Shown here one piece after another: positions 1-10,679 of a DNA stretch of 64,000 nucleotides; within the stretch, counting starts at the first letter, position 1; each line of letters begins with the position of its first letter. The DNA is taken from the NCBI GenBank assembly GCA_949152435.1, contig OX424572.1, positions 45,347,098-45,411,097 on the forward strand, given 5' to 3'. A program made the translations under genes and the position numbers. The notes beneath the pieces are model-generated. The model worked only from the letters and a program-made list of their open reading frames with translations. It was not told the DNA's origin and made no database searches. This stretch comes from Gastracanthus pulcherrimus. Lineage: Eukaryota; Arthropoda; Insecta; Hymenoptera; Pteromalidae.

Positions 1-790
1 CAGCTCGGTTTCCGAAGTGTCAGATTTCCACGTTCTGATAGCAGCTCCCACCATGCACTTGATGGAAAGATATACCAGTCATATATGTAGATCACTGGTA
101 AGATAGCTGGTGAAATTCAATTGCAACATTTAATAAGTCAATAAAAACAATATGATTTTTTGTTTATTTTACAGATTAATGAATATAAATGAGGGGTTAC
201 TCATTTTCTCTTCTCATCCTGTAAAGTGCTGGGTATGAGCCATAGTGGTTAAGCAAATGCCTTACATGCTCCATCAGATTAAATTGGATTTCTGCCAGGA
301 TATGGTTCAATGTGAGGAGCACTTTTAAGCTGATACCTGTGTGCAACATCCAAAAGATCAGACATGATGGAGTCAGTGTTGTCAGTACTACGTGGAGGTG
401 TCCATGAGACTATAGCCACTCCTATTGTAAAATTTAACTTTATTAACTATTGCTTACATTTTTATAAAAAAGAATATTTTTTTCTATACTTTAATTACAA
501 ATAATGTTAATATTGACTTTGAGAAAGTATGAATAATAATATAATCTATATAATTAATAGAATATACTTTTAAACTCACCAATGCCAGCTTCCTTCAATT
601 GTTTTATGTGCAAGTCAATCACCTGTGGGTCCAGTGAGCTATAGGTATAGCAGCCTGAATTTGCATAGTAATTAGCACCATATCTGCTGGGGGTGAGTGC
701 GTTCCTTCTGGAAACACTCTTTTGTCATTCTTTTTCTAATTAGGAAGGATATCATGATTCCAGTGCTTCCGGATATCATTATTTTCTGGA
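1..790 (-). pseudogene. MANEA: GH99 glycoprotein endo-alpha-1,2-mannosidase-like gene, three decayed exons, cut by window edge
   Basis: GH99 endo-alpha-mannosidases cleave glucosylated mannose from N-glycans in the Golgi. Three minus-strand segments read as consecutive pieces of this family. The segment at about 790-580 contains HWNHDI, PPAD and SSLDPQVIDLHIKQLKEAG and ends at a GTGAGT donor (exon edge 580). The segment 421-201 starts after an AG and reads GVAIVSWTPP, then DLLDVAHRYQL, then HIEPYPGR, then HLLNHYGSYPALYRMRREN before a GTAACC donor. The segment at about 105-1 reads LPVIYIYDWY and SSAWWELL. Order, spacing and introns fit the family. An in-frame TAG after HDILPN, a frameshift near 685 and another near 280 show decay. 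The catalytic glutamates would lie beyond the left edge. Family assignment is from remembered motifs; pseudogene status is seen directly. Confidence 0.72.
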
Positions 791-1394
791 CATCCTTGCT
801 ATCTTATTCTGAACCATCTCGCAGCTCTTTGCACCTTCTCTCATTATGTCTTTCCTTTCACTGAAAAAATAAATTGTTATTTTTTACAAATTTTAGTTTT
901 TGCATAATTTTTAATTTTCATTTTAATTTGGAATTGATTTGTGCAATTCAGAACTTTCATCCGCATATGGATCATGTCGCACTGTGAGTGTGTTAATTAA
1001 AAGTTCATTAATCTTTCACTGTGACCCGAGTGCATATTTCATGGAGTGTTTAGGAAGAGCAAGAAATAAATCTAAAAGATTCCTGTACAACCATGAATAA
1101 TAAAATGCAAAGGAGGATGGTTCAAGTTCTTACTAAGAATCCTACTGTGTGGTGGAGGCTTCGAAAATATTTGATTGAAAAATATATGAAATAGGATGCA
1201 AGTTCTGAAAAATTAGTGAAAATATTAGTGAAAAAATTAAATTTGTTAAAAGTGTAATTGGTTCTGTAAGATCACCTCTATTTAATCAGTTTTTATGGGT
1301 TTTAATCAAAGGAGAAGGAAAACAAATTTTGGAAGATATGAATAGAAGTGGTATAAATTTAGTTAATGTATCCCATACTTATTATGCACAGAGA
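791..1394. other. AT-rich stretch without recognised gene
   Basis: I find no convincing coding frame. The last 250 bases on the plus strand contain lysine- and leucine-rich snippets interrupted by stops. They may be the decayed N-terminus of the repeat-protein pseudogene that follows. Confidence 0.3.
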
Positions 1395-2310
1395 AAGGAC
1401 AAAAGGAGCAGAAGCTTTGAAGGACGTGTACAATCTTTGGTTTGATCATAAAGGAAATGAAACTGTATATCTAAAAGACCTTAAATTGTGTACTGGCTCT
1501 GAAAGCCTTTGATACCTATATGTGCTTTGGTCTGATGAGCAAGGAAATAACTCACAATATTTTAAATCTTTACAAAAATATGATGTGCATTTGGCTAGCA
1601 TGTGCAGTCTTGTTTAAGAGCCAGGATTTAATGATGCAAAAGCTTTGAAAGAATTATAAGAAAATTACATTAATTTGATCAGTATGTTTACCTATTTGAA
1701 TAGTTCAGGAGTAAATGCTGCTATGTTTTTAGAGTTTTGTATAATCTTTGATTTGATGAAGTTGGAAAGAAAACGAAAAATTTGTAAACTCTTGAAGAAA
1801 ATGGAATAAATTTAAATATTCTAACAAAACTTTTGACTGGTGTAGAATGAAATTCTGCAAAGGCCTTTAGAGACCTGCATAATCTGTGGTTTGATGAAGG
1901 AAACAAAACAATATTTGGAAGTTCTAGAAAACAATGAAATTGGTCTAGTTACTATGTGTAATATATTAGATTGAGCAAATTCTAGAGCTGCAAAAACATT
2001 TAAAAATGTATTTTATTCTTGTTTCGATAAAAGATCGATTTGAAAGAAAGAAGAAAATTGGATAAGCATGTCTAATGTATCTCATTACTTATATTCATCT
2101 AGAAAGAACGCTGCGATAACTTTTCAAAATTTGTAGAATCTTTGGTTTGAAGAAGGAAATGAAACACCACAAGATAATGAAATCAATTTAACTACTATGA
2201 TTACCGATTTATATAGAATTAGAAATAACGTTTGCGAAAAAGTTTATTGATTTGTATAAACTATGGTTTAATGAACAAGTAAATCAGACAGAATATTTTA
2301 AATGTTAAAG
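1395..2310 (+). pseudogene. Degenerate tandem helical-repeat protein gene (about 42-residue units)
   Basis: On the plus strand at least six diverged copies of one protein repeat can be followed through stops and frameshifts. The recurring core is NAAKAFKDLYNLWFDEEGNK followed by a stretch like YLKTLEENGINL and a short LxxMxxIL helix. Examples are GAEALKDVYNLWFDHKGNET (about 1402), NSAKAFRDLHNLWFDEGNKT (about 1852), SRAAKTFKNVFYSCFDK (about 1981) and NAAITFQNL then NLWFEEGNET (about 2110). The period is about 120-130 bp. Each unit looks like two amphipathic helices joined by a loop, so an alpha-solenoid is likely. I cannot name the family. The layout (short helix, loop, second helix ending in a conserved Trp-Phe-Asp) recalls TALE-like or other bacterial or symbiont helical repeats, but that is inference only. 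Many internal stops make it a pseudogene. Confidence 0.55.
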
Positions 2311-2408
2311 TAAAAAAAGAAACCGATTCTTGAAAACAGAATAATAAGCAGTTAAATACAAATAATGATGTACAACTTGATTAGCACAATTAGGTAAAAA
2401 CATAGCAA

Positions 2409-3255
2409 TAGGGGAGAACGGGGTAATGCCGGTCACTGGCTAATTCCGGTCACCCTTATTTTCAATAATCTAAACATTTTTAGGAAATAATTCGAATAAT
2501 ATATTAAACGCAACATAAAATGCAATTAATCTAATGTCCAAACAACCTTCTATTCAGTTTTATTAAGGAATTATACACAATCAAAATGTAGGCCTACATT
2601 TCTTATAAGAAATATGGTCTATAAAATAAGCTTTTATGCATATTATTGGTTGCTTTATGCAGTTATTTTTTGCATCTTTATTAATTTGAACAATCTAAGA
2701 ATACGAAGTAGTGAAGAAAAAGGAGTATAAACCTATTACTTTTTTGTCATTTCAATTTAAATTATTAAGCTGAATGGGGGTAATCCCGGTCACAATGTTA
2801 TTTATATGACGCTTCCGAAAGTGAGGCTAAGAAAACGTTTCGCTGCGCTCTCAGATAGGGTAACTTTGCTTAAGTGTTTTTGATTGAACCGTGGTTATGT
2901 TATTATATGTTTCACTATGTAAGTGCGAATAATAATGCGACGAATCATATGAAAGTTCATATAATTGATTTAAAGCAATTTTTCACCTATAAAAGTAATT
3001 TTCTAATAGTGATCAGAATTGTACCAAGGCTGACCGGTATTATCCTTTGATGTGGAGTAAATTCGGTCAAAATGCTTTCTTTTATTTCGACTTATAGCTT
3101 CGATATCTTACATTTTTATATTAAACTAATAAGAAATATTTATAGTCAATGGTTTGAACTAACATAATAATTATTTAAAGTTCAAAGAAACAATTTGAAA
3201 GTGGAAATAATAAGCACGTTTGCTTAGGTGACCGGCAATACCCCATTCTCCCCTA
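2409..3255. mobile_element. MITE with TA target duplication and GGGGAGAA termini
   Basis: The termini at 2411 and 3253 are inverted repeats: GGGGAGAAYGGGGTAWTGCC continues inward as GGTCAC at both ends. Each end abuts a TA (2409-2410, 3254-3255), the target of Tc1/mariner/pogo elements. Further copies of the CCGGTCAC motif occur inside (near 2450, 2788 and 3035 in either orientation). There is no transposase ORF, so this is a non-autonomous element of 843 bp. Confidence 0.75.
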
Positions 3256-4368
3256 ATGTATGAGTATAGTGCCATTTACAACATCCGGTTTTTACAAAAT
3301 ATATGTTAATGATTTTCTTTTTAATTTCAGTTTTGATGCTATTTCATTACTATATAGGCATTAAGTTTAAGTGAACATTGACGAGGTTTCTCATACTGTG
3401 ATATGCATTAAATAAGTATTTCATTATTACCCAACCATTATTGGACATTGAAATAGACAAGGGAGAATAATAAGAATTTTATTAAATTTATAGAATTTAA
3501 AGAATTAGAAATATTATACATTGTGAGTATGTGGGAATGCTCACACAAGGAATGACTAAATAAGAATACGAATAAGAATAGCTTATTATATTATCACTTA
3601 TACTGTAATTAAGACTATATGATAGTGTACATAATTTTTTGTTAGGAGCTTATATTTATGTTAAGCTTGAATTTTATACGATTATTTAACTATTTTACGA
3701 TCATTTTGCTTATACTTAAAAGTAAAATTTTATCAAAAATAAATTATACGTGGATTGAAAAAATAATCAATCTTATAAGGTACTATGTTAAACTATCTTT
3801 TATTTTTATCCACATTTTTAATTCTTTTGGATTACACGTACAACGGAAATGTATGTTTTTGTTGTAGCTTGAACATTTTTGAAACCACTTTTTACAAAAT
3901 GCTTTTACTGAAAACTTTATAATTTCCTTCAATCAATGTATTTTTTTAATAAATAAATACACAAATTTTCAATAAAATATCTTGGTGATTTTTTTTTGTA
4001 ATATCACCATCGAAGAGGTCTTTACAATAACAATCGAGAGAAAATCAAACGAGTTGCATTTGCTCAATTATTTAACTTGCACTTATGTTGTTTTTACGTT
4101 TATTATTGATTTATTAATCTTTCAACATTTATAAGTAACATTGTATTGAATCTCTGTTATATTATATAGAGTTTAACAGAGTTTATGATACATAAGTAAA
4201 TAAATACATAAAAAGTATTCCCCGCAGAGGTACATAATAGTACCTGTTCGGAGGTCTTATTCTGCTTCCACCTCCTCTCATTATTCTCTTATGATTTCTC
4301 TTATGATAGGTTGCCTTACATACTAAAATTCTAAAATACTAAAAAGCTAAAAATACATACTAATAATC
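3256..4368. other. AT-rich intergenic DNA, nothing recognised
   Basis: Over 1.1 kb of AT-rich sequence. The only ORF (3658-3867) is a short Ile/Leu/Phe-rich translation of AT-rich DNA with no homology I recognise, and I do not call it. Confidence 0.4.
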
Positions 4369-6326
4369 CCAATAACCAAGTGTACAACAATTTGCTAGCA
4401 ACTTTCTGCATATGATTTGTCATGGGATTACGCAAATTTAACGGCAATCTGAGTCCTCATTTGCTGCAAATTTTGCATCAAGAATTGAACTCAATTTATG
4501 GCAGCAAACTGAAGGCAAAATGACGACAATTCTTGCTGAGAAGAGCATAACAAAAGTTGCTGTCATTTTGCCATCACTTTGCTTTCAATCATGGGAGGCT
4601 CAAATTTGATGCAAATTTTGCGCAAATTAATGAGGCTCGGTGAAAATAAATATTTTACGTGTATTTTTATGTAGTTTAACAAAAAAGAAATGTCTAGTAA
4701 GTTATTAAATACAAATTTCTTCATAAATAAATCGAAAGAAAGATGAAAAAAAATCTACATATCAGCTGGGATTTGAACCCACGACCCCAATAACTATATG
4801 AAAGTAAAAATATGAGTATGTTGATCAACGCTTTAGCCCACTCGACCACCAACAGAATTGTTAAAAATTGACAAAAACTCGCATATGATGATCAGTCTAA
4901 ATACTACTTAAACTTCATTAAGAATTTTTCTTCAGTTTTTATAATTTATTAATTACGTTTCAGTATTATTTTGAAGAATACAACAATTTATAGATTATTT
5001 CAATGAATTTTTTTAATATTTATGTTATAGTACTTAATCTTTTCAGAGTTTGAGTAAGAAAAATTGATATGATAAGTCATACATAAAAATTAATTAATTT
5101 ATTGCTTTAACTATGTTAATAAATGAAACTATATTTTTTTAGAAGATTATTTATATTAAAATATCAGTAATCTAATAATTTATTTCAATTTTTTTACATA
5201 ATAATAATAATAATAATTTTGTTACAACATTTATAAATTATTTTAAAAATAAACATTTGTAGAAAAAGTTACATTATTATTTCATTTTTATTATAAATTG
5301 AGTTTTGCTGCGATAAACAAAATATATTTTTATTAAAAATTTACTAGGATTACCTATTGATTTTATATCTACTATCGTAGGTATTATTATGCTACTATTA
5401 CTTTTTAAATTATAAACTTGAAGCAGTATATTTATTTTTTTGCTATAAAAAATAGGTAAACATTATTTTTAGTAATAAATCTGTAAATTTATTTTAGTAA
5501 TTAATTATTTTGATGTCTATATTCTTACATATAGAAATTAATTTTTCATATCTACACGGAAAGGGGTTTGTGCGGAAAAATCTAATACATATTCAGAGTG
5601 GCAGCGGTTTTTCGCCGATCAAGAGAGACTTTTGTCGACGTTCTCCCCATTACCATGGTGCAAACAGAAACAAAAGATACGCGACCCAAGCGAGCCGGGG
5701 GAGAAAGTATAAGCGAAATTTGGCGTTTGGTAGCGTAAAAACCCGGACCAGTATTGTAAAACGCAATTTTAGGTTTGTGAAAGAACGGGCATACTCACAA
5801 TATCAATTTTACAGGCACAATCTTCTTTTTGTGTAGACTTTTGTAAAAACTGGAATAAAGAATTGGGTTTCCTTTCATGATGAAACATTAGTCATTTTTA
5901 TGTTGACTGAAGTTTACTTTGACGAATATTGATAAGCTTTATATAATTTTTTAATTTTATTTCTACTAATTGTGGCAAACTAATTTTAAACAGATGAGGA
6001 TTTATTTCTGTCCTGTATACGACTTTTCATTAATAACAAAATTTGTTTGTGTTTTGTTATCAATTTTTTGAAAACTAATGCATTTATTATGAATGCAACT
6101 ACACATTCAAATTGCCGTCAAATTGTGTAGCATATAATGATAACAATTTGCAGGCAATCTGAGTCCTCATTTGACAACAATTTTGCGACGAGTACTTGCT
6201 ACAAATTTGCCAGCAATTTTGCGTCAAGTCGTGACATCGATCATTACTTGATAACAACTTTACGGCAAATTGATAGCAATTCTGACAGAGCAACTATTGC
6301 TGCTATTTTGCTACAGCAACTTTGGT
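4369..6326. repeat. Possible 2-kb element with inverted CCCAATAACCAA ends and GCAA-rich subterminal arrays
   Basis: CCCAATAACCAA at 4369 recurs inverted at about 6315-6326. Just inside both ends are arrays of about 230-270 bp full of CAATTTGC, GCAAATTTTG and similar words (about 4385-4640 and 6096-6326). Both arrays share the exact string GGCAATCTGAGTCCTCATTT in the same orientation. The interior is AT-rich and contains a tRNA-like segment (4761-4855) and a GC-richer patch at 5540-5840. No transposase is visible and I see no clear target-site duplication, so the element boundaries are tentative. Confidence 0.4.
4761..4855 (-). repeat. tRNA-like segment (tRNA pseudogene or SINE head)
   Basis: On the minus strand there is an A-box-like TGGTCGAGTGGGC, and about 60 nt further a perfect B box GGTTCAAATCCC followed by AGCTGATA. 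The arrangement resembles a tRNA with a long variable arm or intron, but the acceptor ends do not pair, so a functional tRNA is unlikely. Confidence 0.5.
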
Positions 6327-6465
6327 TATTGGGGAAATATATATATGTAACGTACTAGAGATATAGCAATCAGTTTGTATATCTATATATATGTATGTGT
6401 ATCGAAAAGACACCTAAGGTGGCAACCCTCGAAGGGTATGTGCGTTGCGTATATATACTGCTTAT

Positions 6466-6550
6466 ATATAACATGAAGTATGATCATTAACATAAATCAT
6501 ATATATATATATATATATATATATAACATGAAGTATGATCATTAGCATAA
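6466..6550. repeat. Short tandem duplication around a (TA)n run
   Basis: AACATGAAGTATGATCATTA occurs twice, at about 6470 and 6524, with one difference downstream (AACATAA versus GCATAAC). The copies are separated by a (TA) run of about 24 bp. This is a local duplication with no gene association. Confidence 0.7.
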
Positions 6551-6721
6551 CAAAAATTTAGAACGTGTTTCAAATATTGTAAGAAAATAATTAACAGTAA
6601 ATATTTATATAACTAGAAACTGATTTAGCGCGCGGCTGTAGTGGGGTTGAATATTTTTATTATAACGAATATGTAATTATATTGTATAAATTCTTATAAT
6701 TTTTAATACAATATCACTTAC

Positions 6722-6859
6722 TTTACATAATCATCGGAACATTTATTTTGTTTGCACGTATTATCAATTAAAGCATTAGGGTCCCTATGAAATGGGCTAA
6801 TAGCATATCCAAATTGTAGCTTATTATCTCCCGAACAAAAGTCCCAATGAGTCCAAGTC
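6722..6859 (-). CDS. Orphan internal coding exon of an unidentified host-like gene
   Basis: A 138-bp open segment is bounded by a textbook acceptor (AATTTTCAG, minus strand) and a textbook donor (GTAAGTGAT). Read in phase 1 it is fully open for 45 codons and has a conserved-looking composition. It begins TWTHWDFCSGDN, then KLQFGYAISPFHRDP, then TCKQNKCSDDY, with three cysteines that suggest an extracellular or secretory domain. I do not recognise the protein. No flanking exon is obvious within 1 kb on either side. It could be an orphaned exon of a host gene split by the repeats around it, or part of a gene with long introns. The exon structure is seen; any function is unknown. Confidence 0.55.
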
Positions 6860-7544
6860 CTGAAAATTAACAGATTTTGAGTAAATAATAATTTAAAAAG
6901 ATGATTTCGATCAAGGTTAGGGAAACTGAGCGAGCAACTTCAGATGGTTGAAGTGCGCAACAAGTTATTGTTTACATAACCCAATTTCACATTAACATTA
7001 TTTTACGTTGGCAGCAAAAAACTTGCGGAGGCACGTGAAGGGCTAAAATTCTTGTCGATGACAACGGCAGCGGTAATTCGCAGTATTTTTCCTCGGACTC
7101 GTGTAACCGCGTCGTTAGAATGTTGCGGCGATAATACCAATAATACGAGAAAGTAAAACTTACAGAATGTGTATTACTTTTCTGGATACTTGCCGAACGT
7201 GAATTTTTAACTAAGCCACAAGTTTAAGTGTCATCTTGGCGATCGACATCGCGTGAAATTCTTACCCAATTATCTGAATTTTTTTCGTAGGATAATTAAA
7301 TGTGCTTTTATCATTAATATATTGCATTAAATCGTAATTTCATCTGACTGTCCTACATAAGTAATTTCCTTCTCAGGGCGTACACTACTTAAAAATTATT
7401 CTAAAACAGCACTGAGAAAGCAGCATTCATTTGAACAGCTATAAAGATTACCAGCCGTCAATCATTGTAATAACCTGAGTCAAAGCTATGACAAATGAGT
7501 CAACGTTGCGTTTGTCAAGCAAACTACCGTAGAGCTGCCAACTT
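6860..7544. other. Unassigned sequence with a GC-richer patch
   Basis: Mostly AT-rich, except about 7010-7140, which is GC-rich and contains several CpGs. No convincing exon or repeat was identified. It may belong to the gene contributing the exon at 6722-6859. Confidence 0.3.
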
Positions 7545-7856
7545 GAGCGACGATGGCTCAGTAGACAGAGTGTTGGGCTCGTAATCCAGAAGTCCTGGGT
7601 TCAAGCGCGACTCTCGGCTTTTCTGACATCGGGACACCTCTTTGTTTACATATGTGTCGAACATCAAAGCTCTAGTGGTACGGATACCACTGTATAAACT
7701 GAAGGTCCAGCTGAGATGCATGCGCGCTACATTTCGGTGTGGGGCACATGCACCGCAACTATAGGGAAATGGACCTCACTGGCAGGTACCATTGTATAGT
7801 GGGAAAGCCATATAAGACTCGAAAGAGGACTTGGGTAGGCTATCACAAAAAAAAAA
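7545..7856 (+). mobile_element. tRNA-derived SINE
   Basis: A tRNA-like head has an A box ATGGCTCAGTAGACAGAG (7552-7569) and a B box GGTTCAAGC (7598-7606), with CTCGTAA in the anticodon-loop position (tRNA-Thr-like). It is followed by about 230 bp of unrelated body and a poly(A) tract (about 7847-7856). The A-box to B-box spacing fits an internal RNA polymerase III promoter. It directly abuts the minisatellite that follows. Confidence 0.72.
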
Positions 7857-9215
7857 CTTTCAGAGTATTTCTCAACGATCGAGCATCAATCCATGAGTAC
7901 TTTTCGGGGATCGAAAATCACTCCGAGAGTACTTCTCGATAAACGAGAATCACTCTCATAGTATGTTTCGACACCAACAGAGAGTACTTCTCGACGATCG
8001 AGAATCATTCCGAGAGTATTTCTCAATGATCGAACATCACTCCGTGAGTACTTCACGACGATAGAGAATCAATCCGAGAGCATTTCTCGACGATCGAGAA
8101 TAACTTCGAGAATATTTCCCAATGATCGAGGATCACTTCATGAATACTTTTCGGGGATCGAGAATCACTCCGAAAGCATTTCCCGACGATCAAGAATTAC
8201 TCCGAGAGTATTTCTCAACGATCGCGCATCACTCCGTGAGTACTTTTCGGGTATCGAGAATCAATCCGAGAGTACTTCTCGACAAACGAGAATCACGCTG
8301 ATAGTATGTTTCGACACCAACAGAGAGTACTTCTCGACGATTGAGAATCATTCCGTAAGCATTTCTCTACGATCAAGAATCACTCCGAGAGTGTTTCTCA
8401 ACAATCGAGCATCACTCCGTGAGTACTTTTCGGGGATCGAGAACCAATCCGAGAGTACTTCTCGACAAACGAGAATCACTCTGATAGTATGTTTCGTCAT
8501 CAACAGAGAGTACTTCACGACGATCGAGAATCAATCCGAGAGCATTTCTCGACGATCGAGAATAACTCCGAGAGTATTTCCCAACGATCGAGCATCACTT
8601 CATGAATACGTTTCGGGGATCGAGAATCACTCCGAGAGCATTTCCCGACGATCGAGAATTACTCCGAGAGTATTTCTCAACGATCGCGCATCACTCCGTG
8701 AGTACTTTTCGCGGATCGAAAACCAATCCGAGAGTACTTCTCGACAAACGAGAATCACTCTGATAGTATGTTTCGACACCAACAGAGAATACTTCTTTCT
8801 CTACGATCGAGAGTCACTCCGAGAGCATTTCTAGACGATAAAGAATCACTCCGAGAGCATTTTTCGACGATCGAGAATCGCTCCGAGAACATTTCTCGAC
8901 GATCGAAGATCACTCCGATATTATTTTCCAACACCATCCGAGAGTATTTCTCGACGATCAAAAATCACTCCGAGAGCATTTCTTGACGATAGAGAATCAT
9001 TCCGAGAGCATTTCCCGATGGCAAGGAATTACCCCGAGAGTACTTCTTAACGATCGAGAATAACTCTGTAAGTATAATTCGACACCAACAGAGAGTACTT
9101 CTCGACGATCGAGAATCACTCCGAGAGCATTTCTCGACGATGGAGAATCACTATGAGAGCATTTCTCTACGATCAAAAATCACTCTGAGATCATTTCTCG
9201 ACAATCAAGAATCAC
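7857..9215. repeat. Minisatellite array, 32-bp units with a palindromic core
   Basis: About 42 diverged copies of a 32-bp unit run through this stretch. A typical unit is CTCGACGATCGAGAATCACT followed by CCGAGAGCATTT. The period was checked at 9101, 9133 and 9165. Each unit carries TCTCGACGATCGAGA, a 6-bp inverted repeat around a 3-nt centre. A variant block (GTATGTTTCGACACCAACAG) recurs at 7961, 8304, 8487 and 8766; the spacings of 343, 183 and 279 are each 9 less than a multiple of 32. This indicates a higher-order repeat with one shortened unit. The open frames across it are Arg/Glu/Ser-rich artefacts of the repeat. Confidence 0.9.
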
Positions 9216-9546
9216 TTTATTTTTAATTTGTTTTTAAACTTGAAATAATCTATAATTTGGTTAAATGCAATATCTAAATGCTTTTGTTTTTTACCTTTGA
9301 CAAAAAAATTTTATTTTTGCATAATTTACAATTCAAAGATCATATAAACAAGTAGAATTACGCAAATTCATACAATATTATCTTCTTTTATCATCTTCAA
9401 CTATACATTTCAACTATACTTATACATTTTAACCTTAAAACTTCATCAATCTAAATATGAATTTCTGCATCTGCAAAAATAAATTTTAGAATAAAACAAG
9501 AAACGGTAAATAATAAAACATTTAAATATTACCTACATTTTAAGCG
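9216..9546. other. AT-rich spacer
   Basis: AT-rich sequence between the minisatellite and the 3' end of the JmjC/zinc-finger gene on the minus strand. It could hold that gene's 3' UTR; no signal is decisive. Confidence 0.3.
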
Positions 9547-10679
9547 CTATTTTGCAATCCTTTTCTTACAAGTTTTTTGATGTGTCATTAATGCACCCTT
9601 ATTTTTAAAAACATTTTTACATTTTCTGCAGGTATTTACAATTTTAGGTTTATGTACATTCATATGCCTTTGAAGTTGACGTTTACAAACATTTTTACTG
9701 CAGACTGAACATTTAGCTTGCGTTTCATTTAAATGAAGATGACCTTCATCAACTTGTCGTGTAAGGTGGCTCTTATTTTGAAATATTTTTTCACAATAAG
9801 CGCACTTATTTTTTATTGTAACATTATGCATATTAACGTGACAATTTAAAGATGGATTAGTCAAGAATTCGGCAGGACAATCTTGTATAGGACATATTTT
9901 AATTTTTTTCAATACTGGTCGAGTGACAACTGTTGATACTGTATTTGGATGAATATATACTAAGCTCTACTCCGAACATTTACACGTTCGAAAAGTGTGA
10001 GCTCCTCTATTCCATGCAGAACTTCCCACATTTGCAGCCTCAGAAATATTTGGACCGAAATTAATGACTTGATGTGGGACTCCGTCACCTACATAAATAA
10101 TATCCCCAGCCTTCTGTACAACAACTTCATAAGGTATGTTCCAGGATCGCAATTGACTTGGGGATATCATTAATAACTTATGATGCATTAAAATGTCGTA
10201 CATTATTTAATTCTTCAATTATTTTTGATTCCAATTCAAAGCCGTAATTCGGGTGAACCAAAATCCATAATTTAGGAGATCCCCATCTTAAAATGTTAAC
10301 GCTATCAAGATGACTGTTTTCTAAATGCATTTCAGTATTAGAATTAAGAGTACCAAAATAAAAACTTAGTACATTTATGCCGTGACAACTGTTAAGGTTA
10401 GAATTAATATTAATATTTATATGTTGGGTAAATTCTGAAAGTAAATAAGATGTCTTTCCAAAATTTTGTAAATTTACGCCGTATAATACATTTTGACCTC
10501 TTGTTAAATTTTGTATAATTTCTTCATATAAATTATCAATTTCTGTGGATGCAGTTAATTTTAAAATAGTATTTTTTTTCATAAGATTTTTTAAATCATC
10601 AATGGATCCATCAAAAGGTTTTATTTGTCTCATGTAAATTTCATTACTAATATTTGTAAGTAATTTTTTTTTTTTTTTT

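Noticed and set aside
3658..3867. 69-codon hydrophobic ORF
   Set aside because: AT-rich translation dominated by Ile, Leu, Phe and Lys, with no family match; consistent with chance.
4761..4855. Functional tRNA gene
   Set aside because: Good B box, but the acceptor stem does not pair and the anticodon arm is unclear; more likely a tRNA pseudogene or SINE head. The same applies to 63835-63906.
5510..5836. 108-codon ORF in a GC-richer patch
   Set aside because: No recognisable domain, low-quality start and located inside a likely repeat. The composition is unusual but there is no evidence for a gene.
8391..8986. Arg/Glu/Ser-rich ORFs in the minisatellite
   Set aside because: The 32-bp period is not a multiple of three, so these frames are by-products of the repeat.
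7857..9215. Possible CRISPR array
   Set aside because: Repeats are contiguous without unique spacers, in a eukaryotic context; it is a minisatellite.
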